Source: Geminocystis sp. NIES-3709
GTDB taxonomy: Bacteria > Cyanobacteriota > Cyanobacteriia > Cyanobacteriales > Cyanobacteriaceae
Assembly (NCBI RefSeq): GCF_001548115.1
Contig: NZ_AP014821.1
Location: 2,483,262 to 2,547,261 of the forward strand
Direction of reading: 5' to 3'
Length of the DNA: 64,000 nucleotides
A program made the translations under genes and the position numbers. Position 1 is the first letter of the stretch. Each line of letters starts with the position of its first letter. The notes under the pieces are model-generated. The model was not told the DNA's origin, did no database searches, and was given only the letters and a program-made list of their open reading frames with translations. Positions 55,845 through 64,000 of the stretch are shown here, one piece after another.

Positions 55845-55958
55845 AAAAATGCAATTGTTATATTAACAGTTTTAATTTAACCTAACACCTACTAGACCTA
55901 AAACCTAACACCTTTTTCAAGGAATAATTTATCACGACGAGAAGTAAGAGAGCTATTA
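55845..55958 (+). repeat. Dispersed repeat R1, copy 2
   Basis: Matches 591-705 in the same orientation: AAAAATGCAATTGTTAT, ATTAACAGTTT, AATTTAACCTAACACCT, AATAATTTATCA and AGAGC.ATTAAT. Its right end touches the kaiB3 stop codon (55956-55958). Confidence 0.7.
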
Positions 55959-56243
55959 ATTTTCAGGATGCTTAGAAATTAAATCTAATCCACAAATTAC
56001 TTTTTCACGATTAGACAAATCCCCAATAATTCTCTGTAATGGAGGAGGTAATTGTTTAATAAGGGTAGGAGTAACTAATATTTTTTCTGTTTCTGCTCTT
56101 TGTGGTTCTTCTAATACATCAATAATTTCTACTTTATATTGATTACTCAACTCCTCTTTGCACAATTTTAACAGATTAGCGATCGCTCTTTGAGAATTAA
56201 GAGAATTACCAGTAACATATAACCGTAATAAATAGTTGCTCAT
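55956..56243 (-). CDS. kaiB3: KaiB-family clock protein (KaiB3-type)
   Basis: 95 residues. KaiB fold with LRLYVTGNSLNSQRAIANLLKLC at the N-terminus, IDVLEEPQRAETEKILVTPTLIKQLPPPLQRIIGD and REKVICGLDLI. KaiB binds KaiC and sequesters KaiA, timing the oscillator. It starts 3 bp after the stop of the gene at 56247, so they are co-transcribed. The partner is a receiver-KaiA fusion and not classic KaiA, which is why I call it KaiB3-type. No kaiC is in the window. Confidence 0.85.
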   Translation of the reverse strand: MSNYLLRLYVTGNSLNSQRAIANLLKLCKEELSNQYKVEIIDVLEEPQRAETEKILVTPTLIKQLPPPLQRIIGDLSNREKVICGLDLISKHPEN

Positions 56244-56246
56244 GAA

Positions 56247-57158
56247 TTAAATCTGATCCAAATCAGGGGTGGAGATAATATTAAGATTACTCAAACCAAT
56301 ATAATATTTGCGATAGTAGGAAGTTAAATAACCCATTAATTCTAATAATCTTAACCTACCTTCATCTACATAGGCTTGAATTTTTGTTGAATTAACATTA
56401 TAAGTTTTTTCTTTGAGTGCTTTTGTATGAATATCTACCACATCTCTAGGACTGGCTTTAAAAAAACCCAGTTTACCAGCTAATTCTCTTAATTGTTCAG
56501 AAATATCATGATTAACTTTAAAAGCTCTTTCTTCTAAGGCTAAATCTAATAATTGACCATATTTTACCGTTAGTTCCATGAAAACATCTGGAATACCCTC
56601 TTTAAGAGCCTCAGAAGCGAACATTCTCGCTGTAATACTCGGTTGAATAGAGTTAGCCAGATTTTCTAAACTTGCAAATTCCTCTTGTTGTTGCTGTTGT
56701 TGTTTTAGTTGAGATAATTTTTCAATATACTGTTGTCGCTCGATCGCAAGACGAATGGCATATACCAATAAGTTAGTATCTAAATCTTTTTTGCGCAGAT
56801 AACCATTAGCACCCATTTGAAACGCCCTAACGATGATATTTTCTTCTTGATCATGGGTAGCCGTTTGTACAATAACGGGAGTATCAGGGGCATTTTCTTT
56901 AATTTTCAATAATGACTCGATACCCTTACCATCAGGTAACATTAAATCGAGCAAAATCGCATCAAATTCTTTTTGATTAAGAAGATTAATTGCTTCTGTT
57001 AAATTACTCACTAGGGATAATTTGAAAGATAATCCTTCCGCCAACACACAGTGATGAGAATTGGATAGTAAACGTTTAATTAGTTCTCCATTAATCGTAT
57101 TATCCTCTACTAACAAGATTTCATAAACACAATTTGACATATTTTCAGAAGATTTCAA
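56247..57158 (-). CDS. kaiA3: KaiA3-type protein: response-regulator receiver with KaiA-like C-terminus
   Basis: 303 residues. Residues about 12-140 are a receiver domain with acidic D19, phospho-acceptor D71 (ILLDLMLPDG) and the PVIVQTATHD and YLRKKD switch residues. After a Gln-rich coiled linker, the C-terminal ~110 residues (VVDIHTKAL, AYVDEGRLRLLELMGYLTSYYRKYY) match the four-helix pattern of the KaiA C-terminal domain. This is the layout of KaiA3 (Sll0485 of Synechocystis PCC 6803), a stimulator of the second KaiB3-KaiC3 oscillator. Fits the adjoining kaiB3. Identification is from domain order and motif memory. Confidence 0.7.
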   Translation of the reverse strand: MKSSENMSNCVYEILLVEDNTINGELIKRLLSNSHHCVLAEGLSFKLSLVSNLTEAINLLNQKEFDAILLDLMLPDGKGIESLLKIKENAPDTPVIVQTATHDQEENIIVRAFQMGANGYLRKKDLDTNLLVYAIRLAIERQQYIEKLSQLKQQQQQQEEFASLENLANSIQPSITARMFASEALKEGIPDVFMELTVKYGQLLDLALEERAFKVNHDISEQLRELAGKLGFFKASPRDVVDIHTKALKEKTYNVNSTKIQAYVDEGRLRLLELMGYLTSYYRKYYIGLSNLNIISTPDLDQI

Positions 57159-57544
57159 AATTTCATCAACTAATGATCGTTTCTAGTTTATCAACAGCAA
57201 TTTTGGCAAGAAAAAAATTATATATAACAATGCCACAGAACTTATGAGATTTTAGTTAAGTCAAAATTGAGAATGTAAAATTGATAAATTAATGCAGTTT
57301 TCAGAATTTCAAAGTACTATCTTATTTTCTCACAAACTATTTAAGATCGTTATATACTATTTCTAAGTTATCATTAATTCCAGTAAATAGTATTCTTTTT
57401 TATCCTCATGGATATTAAACGGTCAATATTATTGATTATTTCCTGACTTGCTCAACCAGTGTAATAATTTTTAGATCGAACTCCTATGCTATACTTTTAC
57501 TAAGGATTTACTAAAATCGGGTTTATTATAACTGCTAAAAAGCT
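57159..57544. promoter_or_regulatory. Divergent promoter region, kaiA3 / clpP
   Basis: 386 bp between two divergent operons. TATACT at 57490-57495 is a reasonable -10 box for clpP, about 50 bp before its ATG, with only weak -35 candidates. No palindrome was found that would point to a shared regulator. Confidence 0.35.
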
Positions 57545-58264
57545 ATGCTAGAATCGCAATCGTCTTCCATAAAAATTAATAATATTTATCAATCTAACTT
57601 AGATTCCATTCGACTAGAAAATATTGTAAATAATGCAGTACCAATGGTAGTGGAATCTTCAGGTATGGGAGAAAAAGTTTTTGATATTTATTCTCGTCTT
57701 TTAAGAGAAAGGATTATTTTTTTAGGCACAGCTATTGATGATAAATTAGCAGATTCGATCGTGGCTCAACTATTATATTTAGAAGCAGATGATCCCGATA
57801 AAGATATTTATATATATATCAACTCTCCAGGGGGATCAGTTTATGCAGGATTGGCAATTTATGACACAATGCAACACATTCAACCTGATGTTTCTACTAT
57901 TTGTTATGGTATTGCCGCTAGTATGGGGGCATTTTTACTGTCAGGAGGAACAAAAGGAAAACGCATGGGACTTCCTAATTCTCGCATCATGATACATCAG
58001 CCTTTAGGCGGTGCGCAAGGTCAAGCTAGTGACATTGAAATTCAAGCAAAAGAAATTCTTTACATTAAACAAAAATTAAATCAACTCTTAGCGGATCATA
58101 CTGGACAACCGATCGATCGAATCAGTGAGGATACCGAAAGAGATTTTTATATGTCTTCCACAGAGGCTCAAGAATATGGACTAATTGACCAAGTAATTAT
58201 CCGAGATGGTGTTAGTCTTCCTCTTAGTCGCAAATCTATCGATGTCAGTGAATTTTTCTCCTAA
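57545..58264 (+). CDS. clpP: ATP-dependent Clp protease proteolytic subunit
   Basis: 239 residues as read from the ATG at 57545; the conserved ClpP start ([29 protein letters not shown]) begins at residue 33, and an ATG at 57644 would give the more usual length. Catalytic Ser126 ([10 protein letters not shown]) and His151 (MIHQPLGGA) are present, with an Asp in the expected C-terminal region. ClpP forms the protease barrel capped by ClpX or ClpC. clpX follows 24 bp later, so this is a clpPX operon. In cyanobacteria Clp also carries out NblA-directed phycobilisome breakdown. Confidence 0.95.
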   Translation: MLESQSSSIKINNIYQSNLDSIRLENIVNNAVPMVVESSGMGEKVFDIYSRLLRERIIFLGTAIDDKLADSIVAQLLYLEADDPDKDIYIYINSPGGSVYAGLAIYDTMQHIQPDVSTICYGIAASMGAFLLSGGTKGKRMGLPNSRIMIHQPLGGAQGQASDIEIQAKEILYIKQKLNQLLADHTGQPIDRISEDTERDFYMSSTEAQEYGLIDQVIIRDGVSLPLSRKSIDVSEFFS

Positions 58265-58288
58265 TTATCTAATTATAATCATAATAAT

Positions 58289-59623
58289 ATGTCTAAATAC
58301 GACTCACATCTTAAATGTTCATTTTGCGGGAAATCTCAAGAACAAGTACGCAAATTAATTGCCGGCCCCGGGGTTTATATTTGCGACGAGTGTGTGGAAC
58401 TTTGCAATGAAATTTTAGAAGAAGAATTGATGCCTGTCAATCGTCATTCTTCCAACAAACCTAAAGCTAATAATCGTCCTTCTGGGAAGGGAGGTTCAAA
58501 CACCCGAAAACCTCTTTCTTTCCACAAATTACCTAAACCGATCGAGATTAAAAAGCAACTTGACGAATATGTCATCGGACAAGATGAAGCAAAAAAAGTT
58601 CTTTCGGTAGCTGTCTATAATCACTATAAACGTCTCACGGTTTCTGAACACGATCGAGAAAATAATTCTGATAACGGAGTAGAAATTCAAAAGTCAAATA
58701 TTCTCCTTATCGGCCCTACTGGTTCTGGTAAAACATTATTAGCCCAAACTTTAGCTCAAATTCTTGATGTTCCTTTTGCGATTGCCGATGCTACCACTTT
58801 AACGGAAGCAGGTTATGTAGGGGAAGATGTGGAAAATATCCTTCTGCGATTACTACAAGTGGCTAATTTAGACCAAGAAGAAGCTCAACGAGGTATTATT
58901 TACATTGACGAAATTGACAAAATTGCTCGTAAAAGCGAAAACCCATCTATCACAAGAGATGTTTCTGGGGAAGGTGTACAACAGGCATTACTCAAAATGT
59001 TAGAAGGTACGGTGGCAAATGTACCCCCTCAAGGCGGAAGAAAACATCCTTATCAAGATTGCATCACGATCGACACCAGTAATATTCTATTTATTTGTGG
59101 CGGTGCATTTGTCGGATTAGATAAAATTGTGGAACAACATCAAGACAAAAAAATTCTCGGTTTTGAAATTCCTTCTGATACCCCCTCAAAAGAACAAAGA
59201 GCTTCTAATGCGGCCCGTCAACTACAACCTGATGATTTAGTCCGTTTTGGCTTAATTCCTGAATTTGCAGGACGTTTACCCGTAGTAGCGGTGTTAGATT
59301 CTTTAAATGAAGAAACATTAGTAGAAATTCTCACTCAACCTAAAAATGCCTTAGTTAAACAATATCAGAAACTTTTAGGCATGGATGATGTTGTTTTAGA
59401 GTTTGAAACCGATGCTATTCGGGCGATCGCTCAAGAAGCATACAGACGTAAAACTGGTGCAAGGGCTTTAAGAGGTATAGTAGAAGAAATTATGTTAGAT
59501 GTGATGTATGAGTTGCCTTCTCGTCAAGATGTTCAACATTGTATCATAACTAAAGAAATGGTGGACAAACGCAGTACCGCAGAATTACTACTACATCCTT
59601 CTTCCCTAAAAGAGTCCGCCTAA
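58289..59623 (+). CDS. clpX: ATP-dependent Clp protease ATPase subunit ClpX
   Basis: 444 residues. N-terminal four-Cys zinc finger ([10 protein letters not shown]...CDECVELC), Walker [13 protein letters not shown], Walker [11 protein letters not shown], sensor region and RTGAR-like [13 protein letters not shown]. The pore loop GYVGEDV and the IGF-type loop region are present. ClpX unfolds tagged proteins and passes them to ClpP, encoded just upstream. Stop at 59623 is 59 bp before ftsQ. Confidence 0.96.
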   Translation: MSKYDSHLKCSFCGKSQEQVRKLIAGPGVYICDECVELCNEILEEELMPVNRHSSNKPKANNRPSGKGGSNTRKPLSFHKLPKPIEIKKQLDEYVIGQDEAKKVLSVAVYNHYKRLTVSEHDRENNSDNGVEIQKSNILLIGPTGSGKTLLAQTLAQILDVPFAIADATTLTEAGYVGEDVENILLRLLQVANLDQEEAQRGIIYIDEIDKIARKSENPSITRDVSGEGVQQALLKMLEGTVANVPPQGGRKHPYQDCITIDTSNILFICGGAFVGLDKIVEQHQDKKILGFEIPSDTPSKEQRASNAARQLQPDDLVRFGLIPEFAGRLPVVAVLDSLNEETLVEILTQPKNALVKQYQKLLGMDDVVLEFETDAIRAIAQEAYRRKTGARALRGIVEEIMLDVMYELPSRQDVQHCIITKEMVDKRSTAELLLHPSSLKESA

Positions 59624-59682
59624 ATAATTAATTGGGAATGAGTAATTAAGAATCAAGAATTAAAAGTTTTCATTATTAACCG

Positions 59683-60531
59683 ATGACTGCAAAAACTTCT
59701 ATTTCCACTACTAAATTAAAAAATCGTCGTGATGAGTTAAAAAATAAGAGACGATGGCGAGATTCAGTATCGGTAATTCGTTCTCTATTGATTATGTCTT
59801 TTACGGGGGGAATTTTTTGGTTTTTGACTCTCCCCAATTGGGTAATTAAAGACTCTCAACAAATTAAAATACAGGGAAATAATTTACTCACCGATAACGA
59901 AATTCGTGGTTTAATTCCTCTTAAATATCCTCAATCTTTGTTAAAACTTTCTGTCATCGATCTAACACAAGGGTTACAAAAAAAAGTACCTCTTGCTAAT
60001 GTTGTGGTTATACGAGAGTTATTGCCTCCAAACCTTACCATTAAGGTAACAGAAAAAAAACCAGTGGCGATCGCTTTTGCCATGGAAATATCTCCAAAAA
60101 CAAAAAAAGCGGAATTAAAACAGGTAGGATATATTGATGCGGATGGAGTATTTGTATCGAATGAACTTTATCAAAATTTGGCAAAACAACCGGAGTTAAA
60201 ACCTTCATTAAAAATATTAGGAATACCTCAAACTTACTTGGCTTATTGGGCTGATTTTTATAGTTTACTAAATCAATCTGCGGTGAAAATAAATGAGATT
60301 GATTGGCAAAATCCCACCAATATTATTTTAACGACTGAATTAGGAAAGGTTTATTTAGGCCCATATACCTCAAAATTTAGTCAACAATTAATGATTTTAG
60401 AAAAACTAAAAAACATCGGTGGTAAAATCCCTAAAGAAAGAATTATTTATATAGATTTGACAGATCCAGAAATGCCTTCTGTTAAAGAGAAAGAACCACC
60501 TAAAAAAGAAAATAAAGATAAGAAAAATTAG
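59683..60531 (+). CDS. ftsQ: Cell division protein FtsQ/DivIB
   Basis: 282 residues. Short basic cytoplasmic N-terminus, one membrane helix (about 31-50), then a POTRA domain (IKIQGNNLLTDNEIRGLIPL) and the FtsQ beta domain (LLPPNLTIKVTEKKPVAIAFA). The C-terminus is Lys/Glu-rich. FtsQ links early and late divisome proteins. It is apparently unlinked to ftsZ here; it may read through from clpX. Its stop overlaps by 4 nt the stop of the convergent small gene at 60528. Confidence 0.85.
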   Translation: MTAKTSISTTKLKNRRDELKNKRRWRDSVSVIRSLLIMSFTGGIFWFLTLPNWVIKDSQQIKIQGNNLLTDNEIRGLIPLKYPQSLLKLSVIDLTQGLQKKVPLANVVVIRELLPPNLTIKVTEKKPVAIAFAMEISPKTKKAELKQVGYIDADGVFVSNELYQNLAKQPELKPSLKILGIPQTYLAYWADFYSLLNQSAVKINEIDWQNPTNIILTTELGKVYLGPYTSKFSQQLMILEKLKNIGGKIPKERIIYIDLTDPEMPSVKEKEPPKKENKDKKN

Positions 60532-60722
60532 GACTTATTAACACTCATTTTCGGTTGAACTTTTATCGATGCAATCAGTCCAAATGATCCACCGATTACA
60601 CCGATAATCAACCATAAAGGAAATGAATGACCTTTTGTGTCAGCGATGATTGCTGCTGTAAGACCAATAAAACAATGGAGTAGCATTAATAAAAAGACAA
60701 AATTGGGATCAAAATTAAACAT
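60528..60722 (-). CDS. Small two-helix membrane protein
   Basis: 64 residues with two hydrophobic segments (about 8-27 and 34-53) and a GHSFPLWLIIGVIGGSFGLIAS core. No family recognised. It overlaps the end of ftsQ by 4 nt in convergent orientation. It starts 43 bp downstream of the metalloprotease gene end, so it could be the second gene of that transcript. Confidence 0.55.
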   Translation of the reverse strand: MFNFDPNFVFLLMLLHCFIGLTAAIIADTKGHSFPLWLIIGVIGGSFGLIASIKVQPKMSVNKS

Positions 60723-60763
60723 TACTTTCTATAGGTAAATGAATTTATAATTAATACGATCGA

Positions 60764-62029
60764 TTATGACAAAAAACGGCTAATTTGTAAGCGAAAAACA
60801 AGATTACTTTTCCAAAGATAATAGAGATAAGTTCCAATGATGACTAAAAGACAAATAAATCCTAAAGTGTTATAAATATTAATAATTTGTTCAGTACTCC
60901 AACCAACCTCATTATTTAAAACATTTAAGTCTCCTCCAGAATCACCTCTACCTCCCCAAAATGTACCCCAAGGAATTTGTGCTTTTCCGACACTGATTTT
61001 ATGCCATTTAGTAAAATTTCCCCAAAATACGATCGTACCAATTACTAAGGCAAAAAAACGCCAAAATTCCCAATAAAATTTCTCTGGTAAACGCCAATAA
61101 AAAGCGATTATTAATAAGGTACTTAAATAAAATTCTCCTCCTATTCCTCCAAAATATAACAACATTTGATAGGTTGAATAAGATGTTTTCCATGTTAGAA
61201 TAAACTGCACGATCGCTAGAATAACACAGACAATCATCACGGTTTTTTTCTTCTCTTTCCACCCACTATAAAAAGTTAAACCGATGAGAATTAATATTCC
61301 AAAATAAACAAATAAAGAGCGATTAAATGACATAATTGTTCCAGCAAATGTAACCATAGCACGATAACCAGAAAACCATGCTACTGTTGCATGACCGAAC
61401 TCATGAACCCACATACTAATAAACCATGCTAAAGGATCAATAAAATTAACCGCAAAAGCAATTAAAAAAGCAATAGGCAAACTATAAGTATTAGTTGTTA
61501 TTTCGGCTTCTTTTAACAGAATTTCTGTGTTATATTTTCCAGCATTATGAGCATAAATTCCCGTACAAACTTTAATTTCTTCTTGCCAAATTAAATTATT
61601 TTTTTGATCTACACTAGAGATAAGAACGTTTATTTCAGTATTTTTTAAAATGTGATTTAAACTATCATATATTAACTTAGTTGTCAGAATTTTTTTATTA
61701 TTTTTGACATTTTTGATAACAATTTCTAAATAATTTGTAAAAGATTTTACTTTGACTCTTAAGCCAATATTTTTTAATTGTTGATTAATACTATTGGTAA
61801 TAAATTTTTCAGATTCTTTCCTCTCTTTTTCTATATTATTTTCTTGTTGATTTTGATAAAATTCTGTTAATTGAGTGTAGGCTTGTTTTAAATTGTTTAT
61901 ATCTTCCTTATTATTTGATTTTAGTTTGTCACCAATGAGTTTATAATAATTTTTTTCTAAATCTTCTAAAGTAGATGTTGGACTGAGATTGAGTATTTGA
62001 TAACATTGATCGAGAGTTAAATGATCCAT
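60764..62029 (-). CDS. J-like domain fused to a membrane metalloprotease-like domain
   Basis: 421 residues. Residues 1-65 have the helix pattern of a J domain (TLDQCYQILNLSPTSTLEDLEKNYYKLI) but lack HPD (IGDKL in its place). Residues about 170-415 have about six membrane helices. The second carries HEFGH (in MWVHEFGHATVAWFSGY), the HEXXH zinc motif of M50-type intramembrane proteases. A second metal ligand typical of M50 (NxxPxxxLD) is not obvious. The product may be an intramembrane protease or an inactive relative. Confidence 0.65.
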   Translation of the reverse strand: MDHLTLDQCYQILNLSPTSTLEDLEKNYYKLIGDKLKSNNKEDINNLKQAYTQLTEFYQNQQENNIEKERKESEKFITNSINQQLKNIGLRVKVKSFTNYLEIVIKNVKNNKKILTTKLIYDSLNHILKNTEINVLISSVDQKNNLIWQEEIKVCTGIYAHNAGKYNTEILLKEAEITTNTYSLPIAFLIAFAVNFIDPLAWFISMWVHEFGHATVAWFSGYRAMVTFAGTIMSFNRSLFVYFGILILIGLTFYSGWKEKKKTVMIVCVILAIVQFILTWKTSYSTYQMLLYFGGIGGEFYLSTLLIIAFYWRLPEKFYWEFWRFFALVIGTIVFWGNFTKWHKISVGKAQIPWGTFWGGRGDSGGDLNVLNNEVGWSTEQIINIYNTLGFICLLVIIGTYLYYLWKSNLVFRLQISRFLS

Positions 62030-62327
62030 GACTTTCAGATTTTTAAGTCTAAATTACGGCAATTTTAACAAATATTTTTATAATGATTACACTTGATTAG
62101 CCGTCAGCTATTAGAATTTAATAATTCAAAATATCTAAAATTCTCACAAATGATTTAAAAATGCTAAATCAATTTAGATTCAAATGTTGCACCAGAACAA
62201 TAACACTAATAAAACAGAATAGGAAAAATCCATTTTAGGAATTTTAAAATTAATTCTTGTCTCTTTTCCATCTTTTCCTTTTCCAAATATGCTCTCATCA
62301 TCGAGAATTTATTAGTGAATTTCATTT
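62030..62327. other. Intergenic region
   Basis: 298 bp between two minus-strand genes; AT-rich. It should hold the promoter of the metalloprotease-like gene. No feature was recognised. Confidence 0.4.
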
Positions 62328-63287
62328 TTATTTTTTATATACTTCATTTAAGATTTCAGTATGGGTTTTTTTACGATCGAGACTAAAATCATAAACAAGA
62401 TTAAAAAAATCTCGTACTGTGGGAATTTGTAAACGATCTTTAGTGGTAATTAACACAACTTCTCTGGTTAATTGACTATTATGATAATTATTTGAACCCA
62501 TATCAATAGGAATAATGGCTAAACTGGGATCTGTGAGAGACTCATTTAACGCTAATTCTGGTAATAAAGCGATTAAATTACCTTGTCGGATGACACCCCT
62601 AAAAGCATCTAAAGTATTTAATTCCATCGCCACTTCTAAGTCTAATCCCTGACTGGAGAATATATCTTGAACAATTCTCTGCATTCCATATCCATCTTTA
62701 AAAATAACTTGAGAATATTGTGCTAAATCGTTAATGGTGACATTTTTTTGATTAGCTAAAGGGTGAGTACTTGATGTTAAAACTTTAATGGCTTCATGGT
62801 ATAAATGTTTAACGATCATTTCTGAACTAGATGTGAGATATTTATTATTCATCACCAAAGCCACATCTACCAAACCATCTCTCAATACTTTCAAAGCTCG
62901 ATCGCTACCTAAAGCAGTCACTCGTAATTGTACTTGAGGGTGATTATGACAAAAATTTTGTAAAATTGGTGGTAAATAATAAGCACACACGGAATGGATA
63001 GCGGCAACACAAAGTTCAGTTTGTTCACCACCTAACAACTCTTGGATTTTTTCTTCTACTTTTTCCCACTCCTGACAAATACGTCTAGCATGGGGTAGGA
63101 TTTTCTCTCCCGTTACAGTTAATTTAGCTTGGGCTTGACGATGAAATAAGGGGGTTTTTAGATGATCTTCTAAACCTTGAATCTGACGGCTAATAGTTGA
63201 TTGTGTTACGCCACACAATTTTGCCGCTTGTCCAAAACTTCCGGTTTCGCTTACCGCTAAAAAAGCCTTGATTTGCTCAATTCTCAT
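62328..63287 (-). CDS. ntcB: LysR-type transcriptional regulator, NtcB-like
   Basis: 319 residues. N-terminal winged helix (1-60: AFLAVSETGSFGQAAKLCGVTQSTISRQIQGLE), then the two-lobed effector domain (about 90-300: ELCVAAIHSVCAYYLPPIL, VTALGSDRALKVLRDGLVDVALVMNN). This last stretch is what I remember from cyanobacterial NtcB, an activator of nitrate assimilation genes; CmpR/RbcR-type LysR proteins are related. The target operon is not adjacent, so the name is tentative. Confidence 0.6.
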   Translation of the reverse strand: MRIEQIKAFLAVSETGSFGQAAKLCGVTQSTISRQIQGLEDHLKTPLFHRQAQAKLTVTGEKILPHARRICQEWEKVEEKIQELLGGEQTELCVAAIHSVCAYYLPPILQNFCHNHPQVQLRVTALGSDRALKVLRDGLVDVALVMNNKYLTSSSEMIVKHLYHEAIKVLTSSTHPLANQKNVTINDLAQYSQVIFKDGYGMQRIVQDIFSSQGLDLEVAMELNTLDAFRGVIRQGNLIALLPELALNESLTDPSLAIIPIDMGSNNYHNSQLTREVVLITTKDRLQIPTVRDFFNLVYDFSLDRKKTHTEILNEVYKK

Positions 63288-63423
63288 ATATTATTTCTTC
63301 TTTTAAATTGCCTTACGGAAAACAAAATAAATGGATAGGACAAAGCAAAGGAAAGAGATTTAGCCTCATTTTAATTCCTTGCATTGTTAATATATCAAGA
63401 ATTTTGCGATCGATTTTTATTTG

Positions 63424-63597
63424 TCAGGGTATGATCACAGGAGTTGATGTTGTAGAGTTAGGGTTAGATGATTGAGAAAAATTTGTAATTAATAGTATTG
63501 GGAAAGTAAGAGTGGTAAGGGCAATTGCCGTTCCCAAAATTTCTATTGTTATCTGTCTAGGGGTTTTCTTTTTCCTAGACGGTTCACCAGCTTCCAT
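63424..63597 (-). CDS. Small single-helix membrane protein
   Basis: 57 residues if translation starts at the ATG at 63597 (MEAGEPSRKKKTPRQ); the ATG at 63639 would add 14 hydrophobic and basic residues. One membrane helix (about 18-40, ILGTAIALTTLTFPILLI) and a Ser/Pro/Thr-rich tail. No family recognised. It lies 136 bp upstream of the LysR gene on the same strand. Confidence 0.5.
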   Translation of the reverse strand: MEAGEPSRKKKTPRQITIEILGTAIALTTLTFPILLITNFSQSSNPNSTTSTPVIIP

Positions 63598-64000
63598 ATA
63601 TTTGAGAATTAAAATTGATTTTGAAAAAAAAGTTAACAAATTTTGTTTTTAACATTCACCATCATAGCAATTATTTTCCAAAAGGATTGTCATTAATGAA
63701 CAATTTCCCATCAAAACATTAGACATCTTGCAAAATTATAATAAACATAAAAAGATGATAGGATAAAACAAAATATTAGCAATCTCCTCCAATTTAATCA
63801 AAGAAAATAACTGTGTTTATACAGTTAAATATAATTTTTACTTATATACCTCTACCCTAGCAAAAGTCCATCTCAACTAGCTAGAAAATACACAAATTAA
63901 TTTCTTGGATTTTTTTGTTTTATTTTCAGATAACACTTATCTTTTTTTCCACTATTTCATAATTATAAATTCCCGCAATTAAGTTAAATCTTAACCTAAA
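63598..64000. other. Right-hand intergenic region
   Basis: 403 bp with no gene up to the window edge. It contains a palindrome, TAACTGT-GTTTAT-ACAGTTA (63808-63827), with 7-bp perfect arms that could be an operator for a gene beyond the edge. The rest is AT-rich. Confidence 0.4.

Noticed and set aside
1-64000. Frequent GCGATCGC/CGATCG palindromes
   Set aside because: These are HIP1-type sites, a known and general feature of many cyanobacterial genomes; useful for lineage but not a new system.
1-64000. CRISPR array, tRNA and rRNA genes
   Set aside because: Looked for regular repeat-spacer blocks and tRNA-like GC-rich stretches with GTTCGA-type arms; none found. The short repeats seen are dispersed and not regularly spaced.

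Overview
The window comes from the chromosome of an AT-rich cyanobacterium. The evidence is the set of cyanobacterium-specific genes (chlH, ycf54, nblA, a kaiA3/kaiB3-type pair, a TonB receptor with an AMIN domain, an NtcB-like regulator) and the many HIP1-type palindromes (GCGATCGC and the core CGATCG). Gene content and base composition fit unicellular Chroococcales such as Geminocystis or Cyanobacterium. That placement is an inference, because there is no rRNA gene here.

Layout. 1-6.3 kb: end of a fused ABC transporter, a membrane-anchored kinase-like protein lacking the catalytic Asp, and a solute-binding/PAS/GGDEF/EAL signalling protein. 6.3-8.4 kb: ycf54 and pdxJ with a terminator, a small unknown protein, and nblA (phycobilisome degradation). 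8.7-16.9 kb: an accessory stretch with an intact IS630-type transposase, comF, two small conserved genes, two adjacent dynamin-like GTPases (three G domains in two proteins) and a collapsed transposase. 16.9-26.5 kb: an RNB-family exoribonuclease homologue with a degenerate active site, a coding remnant, smc, sbcD and an exported MORN protein. 26.7-32.6 kb: a siderophore operon (TonB receptor, lipoprotein, sucrase/ferredoxin-like protein, exporter) behind a perfect 21-bp tandem repeat. 32.8-36.5 kb: small exported proteins and a TAXI-type binding protein, including two neighbouring genes that share a 280-bp 3' cassette. 36.8-44.2 kb: cobB, an unknown gene, a TrpD2-like enzyme, mreB, a DnaJ-type chaperone, hemD. 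44.3-52.3 kb: chlH and, beyond its 3' end, a helicase + DUF2290 pair and a hicBA toxin-antitoxin pair. 52.6-64 kb: an LprI-like protein, rimK, a histidine kinase with kaiB3 and kaiA3, clpP-clpX, ftsQ, a J-like/metalloprotease fusion and an LysR regulator.

The most notable observation is that the last ~85 bp of chlH recur as two decayed, complementary fragments (44492-44550 and about 45108-45174), in the same orientation as chlH. One fragment matches the stop-codon side and the other the coding side, and they share a core of about 23 bp. They flank hicBA, and the helicase/DUF2290 pair lies between them and intact chlH. This is the pattern expected from repeated insertion of small defence-type cassettes at the 3' end of chlH, although tandem duplication is an alternative. 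Other points of interest are the dynamin-like GTPase pair, the kaiA3-kaiB3-kinase cluster without kaiC, two enzyme families with missing catalytic residues, and three families of short dispersed intergenic repeats.

No tRNA, rRNA or CRISPR array was seen. All assignments were made by reading motifs; no database search was run.
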